Source of the DNA: Peptoniphilus stercorisuis
Lineage (GTDB): Bacteria > Bacillota > Clostridia > Tissierellales > Peptoniphilaceae
Reading direction: 5' to 3'
Length of the DNA stretch: 64,000 nucleotides
Assembly (NCBI RefSeq): GCF_017874395.1
Contig: NZ_JAGGLJ010000006.1
Location: 1 to 64,000, forward strand
In this document: piece after piece, positions 8,155 through 16,618 of the stretch
Position numbering within the stretch: the stretch's first letter is position 1
Layout: each line of letters opens with the position of its first letter
The notes under the pieces: generated by a model
What the model was told of the DNA's origin: nothing
What the model saw: the letters and a program-made list of their open reading frames with translations, nothing else
The model's database searches: none
Program-made: the position numbers and the translations under genes

Positions 8155-9321
8155 TTACTTTGTTTCTATTACTGAATCAAATACATATTTTCCATTTTCT
8201 ATTTTTATTATTGCAGCTGACTTTATAGGATTGTTATTTTCTCCAAATTTAAGATTTCCTGTAATTCCATTATATTGGACTTCTTTTATTGCACTTATAA
8301 GATCTTCTTTTGAATCTGATTTTGCATTTTCAAAAGCTTCTTTATAAATATAAACAGTATCATATCCTAATGCTGCAAAAGCTGATGGTTTTTCATTGTA
8401 TTTTTCTTCATATTTTTTTACAAAATTTTGAATATTTTCAGCTTCATCATCTACTGCGTAGTGATTTGTAAAATAAATACCTTCTAATGTGTCTTCTGAT
8501 CCCTTTGCAACTGTTGCTAAAACTCCATCCCATCCATCAGGTCCTATAATTTTAGATTTTATTCCAAGTTCTTTAGCTTGACCTGCTATAGAAACATCTT
8601 TTTCATAATATTCTGGAACTAATATAAGATCTGGTGATTTTTTATTTATATTAGTAAGTTGAACTTTAAAATCTATATCATTTTCACCATAACCTTCATC
8701 TGCTACTATTTCTAAAGATTTTTCTTTGGCAACTTCTATAAATTTATCTGCTACTCCATTTGAGTAATCATTAGATGTATTTCTTAAAACTGCAACTTTT
8801 TTTACTTTTAAATTGTCTGCTGCAAAATTCGCTAAAATTTCTCCTTGTAGTGGATCTGTAAAGCAAGCTCTAAATACATTGTCTTTACCTTCTGTTATAG
8901 AGTCCATAGTTCCTGTTGGAGTAATAATTGCTATATTATCATCTGTAGAGTTGTCTGCAACAGCTTGAGCAGGTTTTGATGTAATAGGTCCTATAATAGC
9001 TCTTACATCTTCTTCCATTAATTTATTATAAACTGTAACTGACTCTGTAGGATCACCCTTATCATCTTCAGAAACATATTCTATTTCTTTTCCATTTACT
9101 CCACCTGATTGATTAATTTCTTCAATAGCAAGTTTAATACCATTTTCAGCTGTATTTCCATAGACAGCTGCTGCACCAGTTTTAGGTATTATTCCCCCAA
9201 TTTTAATTGTATCCTCACTGCCATTTCCACTAGATTTAGCTCCCGAATTATTAGAATTACTTGCACCACAGGCACTAAGTACTAAAGAAAGAGCTAATAT
9301 TGGTATTAATTTCTTTTTCAA
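8155..9321 (-). CDS. livK: Branched-chain amino acid ABC transporter substrate-binding lipoprotein LivK
   Basis: 388 residues with a lipoprotein signal peptide ending LSAC-GAS, so Cys18 is the lipidated residue. The mature protein is a type I periplasmic-binding fold (Peripla_BP_6) with the family sequences IKIGGIIPKTGAAAVYG and ESVTVYNKLMEEDVRAIIGP. It captures amino acid outside the cell and delivers it to LivHM. It is the first gene of the operon, with a strong ribosome binding site (AGGAGG), and is followed by an attenuator. The Asn/Ser/Gly-rich stretch after the Cys is the usual flexible linker. Confidence 0.92.
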   Translation of the reverse strand: MKKKLIPILALSLVLSACGASNSNNSGAKSSGNGSEDTIKIGGIIPKTGAAAVYGNTAENGIKLAIEEINQSGGVNGKEIEYVSEDDKGDPTESVTVYNKLMEEDVRAIIGPITSKPAQAVADNSTDDNIAIITPTGTMDSITEGKDNVFRACFTDPLQGEILANFAADNLKVKKVAVLRNTSNDYSNGVADKFIEVAKEKSLEIVADEGYGENDIDFKVQLTNINKKSPDLILVPEYYEKDVSIAGQAKELGIKSKIIGPDGWDGVLATVAKGSEDTLEGIYFTNHYAVDDEAENIQNFVKKYEEKYNEKPSAFAALGYDTVYIYKEAFENAKSDSKEDLISAIKEVQYNGITGNLKFGENNNPIKSAAIIKIENGKYVFDSVIETK

Positions 9322-9433
9322 GTTTTTCCTCCTTAAGTTATCAATTTATTTAAGCAAATAACGATATATTTTTTATACAATTCTTTATACCCATATAATG
9401 TATTCTTAAATAATATATTCATTTTTATAAATA

Positions 9434-9471
9434 AAAAAGAGACTTAGAATTCACTAAATCTCTCTTTTTAT
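9434..9471 (-). terminator. Intrinsic terminator after hprK
   Basis: Leftward stem AAAAAGAGA...TCTCTTTTT with an inner TTTAG/CTAAG pairing and a T-rich 3' side. It closes the pepP-uvrC-hprK operon just ahead of the livK promoter region. Confidence 0.75.
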
Positions 9472-10412
9472 TATTTATTTTTTTTACGTCTTTCTATTGA
9501 TTCTTCTAATATTCTTTTATTTAACTCATCAGCTGCATTATATCCCATTTCTTTTTGTTTATAATTTTTAGTCGCAACTTCTATTATAAGTCCTATATGT
9601 CTACCTGGTTTAATTGGAAGAGTATATTTGGCAACTTTTTTACCTAATATTTCTTCATAATCATTTTCTATACCAAGTCTTTCATATTCTTCTTCACTGT
9701 CCCAATCCTCTAAGTGAACTACCATTTCAATTTCTTTTTCTTCCATAATATATCCTATTCCAAAAAGTTTTTGAATATCTATTATTCCAACACCTCTTAT
9801 TTCCATGAAATATTGAGTTATTCTTGGAGAACTTCCTATTAGTCTATTCTCAACCTCTCGTATTATTACAGAATCATCTGAAATTAGCTTTGCAGCTCCT
9901 TTTGTAATTAAATCCAGTGCTGCTTCTGATTTTCCTATTCCTGATTTGCCAGTAATTAAAACTCCAACACCATAGACATCTAAAAGAACTCCATGTCTTC
10001 TTATAGTAGGTGCAAATTCAACAGAAGTGTAATTTTGTAAAATACTTGCAAATTTCGAAACAGAATATTTAGTTTTTAAAATACTTATATTTCTCTCTCT
10101 AGCAAGTTCTATTATTTCATCATGTATCCAGTGATTTCCCGATATTACTAATGCAGGTATTTTATATGAAAAAAACATCTTCATAGTTTTATATCTTTCC
10201 TCTGATTTTAAATCATCAAGATATTCCCATTCCTGCTCTCCTATTATTTGAATTCTCTCTGGTAGAAAATTTTTATAATATCCTATAAATTGAAGTCCTG
10301 GTCTATTTATTTCACCAGATACAATCTCAACTTTTCTATAATTGTCAGATACATAAATTTTTTCTAATTCTAAATCCTCTATTAACTGGCTTAATCGAAT
10401 ACTATTATCCAT
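9471..10412 (-). CDS. hprK: HPr kinase/phosphorylase
   Basis: 313 residues from the ATG at 10412, chosen because GGAGG lies six bases before it. The upstream ATG at 10436 has no such site and extends deeper into uvrC. It has an N-terminal HPr_kinase_N domain, then the P-loop GKSGIGKS (155-162) and the family signature EIRGVGIIDIQKLFGIG. It phosphorylates Ser46 of HPr and reverses this with phosphate, linking carbon status to catabolite repression. It overlaps the end of uvrC by 8 bases and is the last gene of pepP-uvrC-hprK. No PTS gene is visible in this window. Confidence 0.93.
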   Translation of the reverse strand: MDNSIRLSQLIEDLELEKIYVSDNYRKVEIVSGEINRPGLQFIGYYKNFLPERIQIIGEQEWEYLDDLKSEERYKTMKMFFSYKIPALVISGNHWIHDEIIELARERNISILKTKYSVSKFASILQNYTSVEFAPTIRRHGVLLDVYGVGVLITGKSGIGKSEAALDLITKGAAKLISDDSVIIREVENRLIGSSPRITQYFMEIRGVGIIDIQKLFGIGYIMEEKEIEMVVHLEDWDSEEEYERLGIENDYEEILGKKVAKYTLPIKPGRHIGLIIEVATKNYKQKEMGYNAADELNKRILEESIERRKKNK

Positions 10413-12261
10413 TTTTTCCTCCATGAAAGTGTTCATAAATTTTTATTGCAGCATTTACATTCATAGATTCTACTTCTTTTAATTCATCTACTGTTGCATT
10501 TTTTATTTTTTCAATAGATTTAAAATGTTTCATCAAATTCTGTTTTCTCTTTGGACCTATTAAGTCTATATCATCTAGTTCTGATTTAAACATAGATTTT
10601 GTTCTTAAAGATCTATGGTAATTTATTGCAAATCTATGAGCTTCCTCTTGAATTTTATATATTAATTTATATCCCCTTGAATTAATATCAAGTTCATATT
10701 CTTCATTGTCAAAAATTATTCCTCTTGTAGTATGAAAATCATCCTTTACAAGTCCACAGACAAATATATCTACGCCAATTTCCTCTAATACTTCCTTAGC
10801 AATATTTACCTGTCCCTTTCCACCATCCATCATTATTAAATCAGGAAATCTTGAAAAAGATGAATCTTCCTTATTATTTTTTTCATTAATTCCTCTTAAA
10901 AAACGTCTTTCTAAAACCTCTCTCATTGATGCATAGTCATTAGGTCCTTCTACGGTTTTTATTTTAAATTTTCGATAATCACTTTTTTTAGACTCTCCAT
11001 TTTCAAAAACTACCATAGAACCAACAGACTCAACACCTGAAATATTAGAAATATCATAGGCCTCAATTCTAGTTGGAAAAGTTGGAAGAGAAATTTTTTC
11101 TTGAATTTCCTCTAAAGCAAGTCTATTAGATTCCATTCTCTTAGCATATTTATCTCCATATTTATTTAACATATCAAGTGCATTTGTCTTAACTAGTCTA
11201 ATTAAATCTTTTTTCTCACCAATTTTTGGAACTATAATACTTACCTTTTGAGATTTTTTAGAACTAAGCCACTCTTCTAGGACTTCTTTATCTTCAATCT
11301 CTGATTCTATTATTAATTCCTTTGGAATAAATGCAGATCCACTATAAAACTGTTTGATAAAAGAAGATAATATCTCTTCAGCAGATGCATTATAATAATC
11401 TTTCATAAAATAATGCTCCCTACCAATAGTCTTTCCACCTCTTACAAAAAATATTTGAATTAAAACCTCATCAATTCCCTTAGCCATAGCTATTATATCT
11501 TGATTTTCACTTAAATCAGTTTTTGTAATTAATTGTTTTTCACTAAGGAGTTCTAATGATTTTATATTATCTCTGTATTCGGCAGCTTTTTCAAATTCTA
11601 GATTTTTAGAAGACTCTTTCATTAAGTCCTCAAGTTGTTTTATTATACTACTATCTTTTCCAGATAAAAATCTCACAATGTCATTTATCATATTATTATA
11701 AAAATCCTCATCTATATTTCCCTGACAAGGTGCAAGACATCTTTTAATAAAATAATTTAAACAAGGTCTATAATTTCCAAGATTTTTACTTAAATTTAAA
11801 TTACAAGTCCTAAGCGGATATAATTTATGAAAAACATCAATAGATTCATTTACAGCAGTAACTGCAGGATAGGGCCCAAAATATTTAGCCTTATCCTTTA
11901 GTACCATTCTAGTTTTTAAAACTCTTGGATATTTTTCATTTGTCGTAACCTTAATATAGGGATATTGTTTATCATCTCTTAATAAAATATTATATTTAGG
12001 GTGATTGTCCTTAATTAAATTACTTTCTAAAATTAAAGATTCAACTTCATTTTCTACAATAATATATTCAAAATCAGCAATATTAGATACCATGGACTGC
12101 ACTTTCATAGTTGATTTTCCATAGGATCCAAAATACTGCCTTACACGTTTTTTTAATGACTTTGCCTTTCCAACATATATTATATTATCAAGACTGTCCT
12201 TCATTATATAGACGCCTGGTTTATCTGGTAATTGTTTTAATCTAGTTTCTAGATTTTCCAA
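10405..12261 (-). CDS. uvrC: Excinuclease ABC subunit C (UvrC)
   Basis: 618 residues, normal length. GIY-YIG nuclease domain at about 12-90 (GVYIMKDS, IIYVGKAKSLKKRVRQYF) for the 3' incision, Cys-rich region (RPCLNYFIKRCLAPCQG), UVR motif near 200-235, UvrC RNase-H-like nuclease domain (about 370-530, with MVVFENGESKKSDYRKF) for the 5' incision, and C-terminal helix-hairpin-helix. It works with UvrAB in nucleotide excision repair. The start is a TTG at 12261, preceded by AAGGTGA. It begins five bases after the pepP stop and is translationally coupled to hprK. Confidence 0.95.
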   Translation of the reverse strand: MENLETRLKQLPDKPGVYIMKDSLDNIIYVGKAKSLKKRVRQYFGSYGKSTMKVQSMVSNIADFEYIIVENEVESLILESNLIKDNHPKYNILLRDDKQYPYIKVTTNEKYPRVLKTRMVLKDKAKYFGPYPAVTAVNESIDVFHKLYPLRTCNLNLSKNLGNYRPCLNYFIKRCLAPCQGNIDEDFYNNMINDIVRFLSGKDSSIIKQLEDLMKESSKNLEFEKAAEYRDNIKSLELLSEKQLITKTDLSENQDIIAMAKGIDEVLIQIFFVRGGKTIGREHYFMKDYYNASAEEILSSFIKQFYSGSAFIPKELIIESEIEDKEVLEEWLSSKKSQKVSIIVPKIGEKKDLIRLVKTNALDMLNKYGDKYAKRMESNRLALEEIQEKISLPTFPTRIEAYDISNISGVESVGSMVVFENGESKKSDYRKFKIKTVEGPNDYASMREVLERRFLRGINEKNNKEDSSFSRFPDLIMMDGGKGQVNIAKEVLEEIGVDIFVCGLVKDDFHTTRGIIFDNEEYELDINSRGYKLIYKIQEEAHRFAINYHRSLRTKSMFKSELDDIDLIGPKRKQNLMKHFKSIEKIKNATVDELKEVESMNVNAAIKIYEHFHGGKNG

Positions 12262-12265
12262 TATA

Positions 12266-14029
12266 TCACCTTTTTATTTTTTTAGTAACTTCTCTTAGCC
12301 AATTTTTTTCATTATCTTGTAAATAATTAGATAAATTATTATAAACAGCTTCATGATATTCATTTAATTCATTTATTTCTTCTTCACTTAAAATATTTAC
12401 ATCTATTGCATCAATATCTATTGGTGCAAAGGAAATTGTATTAAATTTATAGAATTCTCCATTTGCATTTTTAATATCCTTTACAACTTCAATAATATTT
12501 TCTGTTCTTATTCCATGTTTTCCCTCTTTGTAAATTCCTGGTTCATTAGATACTACCATACCAACTTCCATAGGAATTCCTTCTCCTCTTTGGCTTATAG
12601 AATGAGGTCCTTCATGAACATTTAAAAAATATCCAACGCCATGGCCTGTTCCATGTTTATAATCTTCATTTTCTTTCCATAGAGGATATCTAGAAATAAT
12701 ATCTAAAGATCTATCTGTAGTTCCTTTTAAAAATTTAGCACTCATTAAAGCTAAATGTGATTTTAAAACTAAAGTAAAATCTCTAATTTCTTCACTATTT
12801 AATTCTCCAAGTGCAATTGTTCTTGTAATATCAGTAGTTCCATCTAAATATTGAGCTCCTGAATCTACTAATAAAAATCCTTTATCTTTGATCATAGAAT
12901 AATTATCTTCTGTTGCAGTATAATGAGCCATAGCTGCATTTTCTTTATAAGCTGCTATTGTTCCAAAACTATCATCTACAAAGTTTTCTAAAGCCTCTCT
13001 AAAACTTCTTAGTTTTTCAGAAGCTTCAATTTCTGAAATTTCTCTTTTTTTAACTTCATTTTTAAGCCAGTATATAAATTTAGTTACTGCAATTCCATCT
13101 CTTATACTAGTTTTTCTTTGATTAGTAAGCTCAATATCATTTTTAATTCCTTTTAAAAATTCTGTTAAATTTCTTCCTGATATTATATTATTTGAAGAAT
13201 TTAAATTACTATATAATTTATTATTAATTCTATTTTTATCTACATATATATTTTTATTATTATAATTTTTTACAAAATCAAAAATTTCATCATACTCAAA
13301 AATTTCTGCCTCTTGATTTAAATGTTTTACAACTTCATCAGTTAATTTATCCTTATCTACAAAGAAATAGGCCTTATCTCTTTCAACTATTGCATAAGAA
13401 ATAGCAACAGGTGTATTTTCTATATCATTACATCTTATATTAAAAAGCCAAGCTATATCATCAAGAGATGTAATAATAGTTAAATCAGCATTTTTTTCTC
13501 TCATACTATTTCTAAGTTCGCTAATTTTTTCTTCAATTGATTTTCCAGCAAATTTAATATCATGAATAAATATCTTATCCTTTGGAAGATTTGGTCTATT
13601 AGTCCATAAATCTTTTATTAAATCTATATCTTTGATTTCTATACTCTTGTCTTTTAAAGCACTTTCTAGAGAATCATAACTATTTTGAAGATAATATTTT
13701 GCATTAAGTCCAACTACTTCATTGTCTTTAATATTTTCTTTTATCCATTCAGTATATGTTAATACACCTTCTTCACCCATTTTCATAAGTTCAAATCCAG
13801 TGTTTTCTATTTGTCTTTGGGCTTGTATAAAATATCTTCCATCTGTCCATAAATAAGCTTTGTCTTTTGACACTACAGCCGTTCCAGCAGATCCTGTAAA
13901 TCCTGTTATAAAAGCTCTTTCTCTATAATAATCTGGTAAATATTCAGAGCCATGTGGATCTAGTGTTGGAATAATATAATAGTCTATATTTTCATCTTTC
14001 ATTTTTTCTCTTAATTTATCTAATATCAT
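12266..14029 (-). CDS. pepP: Xaa-Pro aminopeptidase, M24B family
   Basis: 587 residues, matching the long three-domain cytosolic APP1-type enzymes. It has an N-terminal creatinase-like domain, a second creatinase-like domain and a C-terminal pita-bread domain with the metal-binding sequence LVDSGAQYLDGTTDITRT, then HGTGHGVG and NEPGIYKEGKHGIRTEN. It removes N-terminal residues preceding proline using two metal ions. It is the first gene of the pepP-uvrC-hprK operon, preceded by GGAGATGACAAA before the ATG. The symbol pepP is used loosely for the family. Confidence 0.88.
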   Translation of the reverse strand: MILDKLREKMKDENIDYYIIPTLDPHGSEYLPDYYRERAFITGFTGSAGTAVVSKDKAYLWTDGRYFIQAQRQIENTGFELMKMGEEGVLTYTEWIKENIKDNEVVGLNAKYYLQNSYDSLESALKDKSIEIKDIDLIKDLWTNRPNLPKDKIFIHDIKFAGKSIEEKISELRNSMREKNADLTIITSLDDIAWLFNIRCNDIENTPVAISYAIVERDKAYFFVDKDKLTDEVVKHLNQEAEIFEYDEIFDFVKNYNNKNIYVDKNRINNKLYSNLNSSNNIISGRNLTEFLKGIKNDIELTNQRKTSIRDGIAVTKFIYWLKNEVKKREISEIEASEKLRSFREALENFVDDSFGTIAAYKENAAMAHYTATEDNYSMIKDKGFLLVDSGAQYLDGTTDITRTIALGELNSEEIRDFTLVLKSHLALMSAKFLKGTTDRSLDIISRYPLWKENEDYKHGTGHGVGYFLNVHEGPHSISQRGEGIPMEVGMVVSNEPGIYKEGKHGIRTENIIEVVKDIKNANGEFYKFNTISFAPIDIDAIDVNILSEEEINELNEYHEAVYNNLSNYLQDNEKNWLREVTKKIKR

Positions 14030-14070
14030 TTTGTCATCTCCATTTATTCACAAGTTTCATACTTATTACT

Positions 14071-14098
14071 ATTTTACTATAAAAATTTGCATTGTAAA
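14071..14098 (-). promoter_or_regulatory. Promoter of the pepP-uvrC-hprK operon
   Basis: Minus strand: TTTACA (14093-14098), 16-base spacer, TAAAAT (14071-14076), about 42 bases upstream of the pepP ATG. Confidence 0.55.
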
Positions 14099-14106
14099 AT
14101 CAAATT

Positions 14107-14133
14107 AAAAAAAGAGTAGATTATCCTACTCTT
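14107..14133 (-). terminator. Intrinsic terminator overlapping the end of the DUF3793 gene
   Basis: Stem AGAGTAG/CTACTCT (14113-14119 with 14126-14132), followed leftward by a T-run. The stop codon of the DUF3793 gene lies inside the hairpin. Confidence 0.85.
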
Positions 14134-14714
14134 CTTTTACTATTTAAAACTTCATTTATTATTTTTATTTTTTGATAGTCATACTTTTCAAACTCTTTTC
14201 TTGCCCATTTTTCATTATTATAGCATCTCCAATATCCTGTTAATTTACATTCTTTATTGCAACAATGAAAATCCCTAACATCTTCTAAAGGATATCCTAG
14301 AAAAATACCAACTTCATTTGGGCAAATACCTTGCTTATTAAATCTAGATTTTAATTTTTTTAAATCTTCATAAATATTATTTGTTTTTAAATAATTAAAA
14401 CTTTTTAAAAAATCACGAATTTCAGAATCCTTTAAAGTATTTTCTAAATTTTCTTTATTATATATTAGAATTAAAATTGAGTTTTTACTTTCTTTTAATT
14501 CTATGTATTCAAATTTTAGTTCACTTTTAAATTCTTCCCTATATTTTATCCATAAATCTTTTAAATCTCTTTGTGTATTAGTTAGATTTATCATTGAAGA
14601 TACTTTTAAATTAGCTAAAGTTGGAGCAGAATAAAATCTTATCATAACTTTCAAATAATCATAATCATTATAATCTTTTATTTTTTCATAAAACTTTAGA
14701 AGATAATCTTTCAT
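14121..14714 (-). CDS. DUF3793 family protein
   Basis: 197 residues. The C-terminal block NEVGIFLGYPLEDVRDF, followed by a Cys-rich CCNKECKLTGYWRCY and an EKWARKEFEKY tail, is the pattern I associate with DUF3793, a clostridial family of unknown function. The cluster of four Cys (HCCNKEC, WRC) may bind a metal. It is encoded one base after the flavodoxin stop, in the same transcript, and opposite an AraC-type regulator. This grouping suggests a role in an electron-transfer or metal-limitation response, but that is inference from neighbours only. Confidence 0.72.
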   Translation of the reverse strand: MKDYLLKFYEKIKDYNDYDYLKVMIRFYSAPTLANLKVSSMINLTNTQRDLKDLWIKYREEFKSELKFEYIELKESKNSILILIYNKENLENTLKDSEIRDFLKSFNYLKTNNIYEDLKKLKSRFNKQGICPNEVGIFLGYPLEDVRDFHCCNKECKLTGYWRCYNNEKWARKEFEKYDYQKIKIINEVLNSKRRVG

Positions 14715-14715
14715 A

Positions 14716-15144
14716 TTATGCCCTAGCTAATTCTTTACCTAAAGAAATACATTCATCAATTGCATCTTCATCAGGATTATCATAGGCAATAAAACCATCT
14801 ACAATTAAATTCGCTCCTGTATCCTCAATCTCTTCTTGCCATAATCTCATCCATTCTCCATCAGCCCATTCATAGGACCCAAAAAGAAGAACTTTCTTAC
14901 CTGAGATAAGAGTGTTTGCCTTGTCCATAAAAGGTCTCATTTCTCCCTCTTCTAGTTCCTCAGCACCCATAGCAGGACATCCAAAGGCCAATTTATCTGC
15001 ATTTTTAACATCTTCTTCTGTAGCTGCAGAAACTGGTATTAAATTTACATCAGCACCTTCATCTTTTGCACCTTTTACAATAGCTTCAGCCATTCTTTCT
15101 GTATTACCTGTTCCACTCCAATATATTACATTTATTTTACTCAT
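14716..15144 (-). CDS. Short-chain flavodoxin
   Basis: 142 residues, typical short-chain length. The N-terminal phosphate loop WSGTGNTERMA (residues 9-19) binds the FMN phosphate. The strands LAFGCPAMGAEELEE and KVLLFGSYEWADGEWM correspond to the FMN-flanking loops with aromatic residues. It carries single electrons, replacing ferredoxin under iron limitation. It is co-transcribed with the DUF3793 gene and divergent from an AraC-type regulator gene, which plausibly controls it. Confidence 0.9.
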   Translation of the reverse strand: MSKINVIYWSGTGNTERMAEAIVKGAKDEGADVNLIPVSAATEEDVKNADKLAFGCPAMGAEELEEGEMRPFMDKANTLISGKKVLLFGSYEWADGEWMRLWQEEIEDTGANLIVDGFIAYDNPDEDAIDECISLGKELARA

Positions 15145-15182
15145 ATTATGTCCTCCATTTTTAATTTATGTTTTATTTGATA

Positions 15183-15211
15183 TTTACTATCATTTACATC
15201 TCTATTATAAT
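15183..15211 (+). promoter_or_regulatory. Divergent overlapping promoters, AraC gene / flavodoxin
   Basis: Rightward: TTTACT (15183-15188), 17-base spacer, TATAAT (15206-15211). The self-complementary ATTATAAT core also offers a leftward -10 (15204-15209) for the flavodoxin gene, so the two transcripts may compete or share an operator. Confidence 0.45.
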
Positions 15212-15266
15212 ATGAGTTACTTAATAAGTTTTATATAAATTTACAATAATTTAAAGGAGTGTTATT

Positions 15267-15899
15267 ATGTTAAACCATTTAGCTCTAGCAAATCTTACTA
15301 GACCAAATACAATTTCAAAAGCAATTGATATTTACCACAAAGATATTTTTAAGTATGTAAGTAACAAGAAAAATATGAAAGATTTCTTAAAAAGCTTAAA
15401 TATATTTTTATACACTTATTTTTTAATGAAATATAATAAAGACTTAGAGACTTTTGCTCTTAAAAATAACGAATACATAAATAAAGAAGATAATTTTGAT
15501 AATCTTTTATACTTTGGAGAAAAAATAGTAAGAGGATATTCTAATAAATTTACTTCTGTATTAAAACAAAATGATCACGAACTTATAGAAGATGCTCTTG
15601 AATATATTAATAATAATTTTAATAAAAAACTCACTCTACAAGGAGTTGCAAATAAACTTCATATTTCAAGAAACTATCTCTGTCATCTATTTAAAGTTCA
15701 AACAGGATATAAGTTTTGCGAGTATATTAATTTACAAAGAGTAAATAGAGCAAAAGAACTTATAGAAGAAAATAAAAAGACTTTAGAATTTATATCTTTT
15801 GACTGTGGTTTTTCTTCTCAGTCACATTTTTCAACTACTTTTAAAAAATATGTTGGACTTACTCCAAATGAATATAAAAAAACTTTAATTTACAACTAA
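15267..15899 (+). CDS. AraC-family transcriptional regulator
   Basis: 210 residues. The C-terminal ~100 residues hold the two helix-turn-helix motifs of the AraC/XylS family: LTLQGVANKLHISRNYLCHLF, then IEENKKTLEFISFDCGFSSQ with SHFSTTFKKYVGLTPNEYK. The N-terminal ~105 residues are helical and lack a recognisable cupin sensor, so the signal is unknown. Ribosome binding site AAAGGAG precedes the ATG. Its position opposite flavodoxin-DUF3793 makes that pair the first candidate target. Confidence 0.85.
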   Translation: MLNHLALANLTRPNTISKAIDIYHKDIFKYVSNKKNMKDFLKSLNIFLYTYFLMKYNKDLETFALKNNEYINKEDNFDNLLYFGEKIVRGYSNKFTSVLKQNDHELIEDALEYINNNFNKKLTLQGVANKLHISRNYLCHLFKVQTGYKFCEYINLQRVNRAKELIEENKKTLEFISFDCGFSSQSHFSTTFKKYVGLTPNEYKKTLIYN

Positions 15900-15923
15900 A
15901 AAAAGCCCTTTAAGGGCTTTTTA
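15899..15923. terminator. Bidirectional intrinsic terminator
   Basis: AAAAGCCCTTTAAGGGCTTTTT centred near 15911, with T-runs on both strands. It serves the AraC gene and the converging spoVG. Confidence 0.88.
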
Positions 15924-15951
15924 TTATGAAATTCTTGTTGTAAAATCTATA

Positions 15952-16242
15952 TCACTCTTCACTTTGATAGTCTTCTACATCTGTTTCTTTTAGAATTTCT
16001 TCATACTTAGCAAAAACTGCATCTTCCACTTTCTTTCTAGCATCAGCGTTAATTGGATGTGCAATGTCTCTAAATTCTCCATTTGGTAATTTTCTGCTTG
16101 GCATCGCTATGAATAAAGATTCTGCTCCTTCAATGATTTTGATATCATGTATTACAACCTCTTCATCAAATGTAACAGATACGATGGCCTTCATTTTGCC
16201 TTCATTAGGCAATTTTCTAATTCTTACGTCAGTAATTTCCAC
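15952..16242 (-). CDS. spoVG: Septation/regulatory protein SpoVG
   Basis: SpoVG family, a small RNA/DNA-binding global regulator present in sporulating and non-sporulating Firmicutes. Family sequence is evident: [33 protein letters not shown] and the [13 protein letters not shown] helix. Other SpoVG proteins begin at the M/V-EVTDVR position, so I place the start at the GTG at 16242 (96 residues). AAGGTGG lies about 11 bases upstream, and a GTG at 16257 would add five residues. Family members affect septation, exoprotein and capsule genes. It stands alone upstream of and divergent from murC. Confidence 0.88.
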   Translation of the reverse strand: MEITDVRIRKLPNEGKMKAIVSVTFDEEVVIHDIKIIEGAESLFIAMPSRKLPNGEFRDIAHPINADARKKVEDAVFAKYEEILKETDVEDYQSEE

Positions 16243-16257
16243 TGAATACTTCACCAC

Positions 16258-16535
16258 CTTATATTATTTATCATATGTCTATTATACTATATAAGCACTA
16301 AATTTTGTTACTTTTTCGCTACAAAAACTTATTTCTCTAATTTAAGAAAGTTTTTTAGCTACAATTAATTAATACCCATTAATATAATATGTAACTCTTT
16401 AAAAGAGCTTAGTTATAAGTTTACAAAATTAGTACAAATACTAAATACTAACCTATAGTTATATCTTCCCTTTTTATAGCTAATAAAAACATTTTCCTAG
16501 TAAATTTTACAAATATTTCACTTTTAAATTTATTT
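16258..16535. other. Intergenic region between spoVG and murC
   Basis: About 280 AT-rich bases with no credible gene. It holds the leftward spoVG promoter region (a TATAAT on the minus strand near 16280, without a clear -35), a small hairpin CTCTT/AAGAG near 16393-16405, and ATACCCAT at 16372, a motif also seen upstream of three other genes. I see no riboswitch or tRNA. Confidence 0.4.
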
Positions 16536-16564
16536 TTTAACTTTTCCCTTTTTAATGTTATAAT
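16536..16564 (+). promoter_or_regulatory. Promoter of murC, extended -10 type
   Basis: TTTAAC (16536-16541), 17-base spacer, TATAAT (16559-16564) preceded by TG one base upstream (TGTTATAAT). The same extended -10 occurs before rqcH and rnlA. Confidence 0.6.
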
Positions 16565-16618
16565 TACTATGTTAATTATTTTAGAGATTAATTGGTTTAA
16601 TCTAGTTTGGAGGATAAA

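Noticed and set aside
9387..9406. SigB-type promoter (GGGTAT) upstream of livK
   Set aside because: GGGTAT is preceded by ATTTAA at a suitable distance, but the other copies of the motif lack a GTTTAA-like -35, so an alternative sigma factor is not supported.
16258..16618. tRNA or small RNA gene between spoVG and murC
   Set aside because: No cloverleaf, no TTCGA-type T-loop and no terminator hairpin; only promoter-like elements were found. I saw no tRNA elsewhere in the window either.
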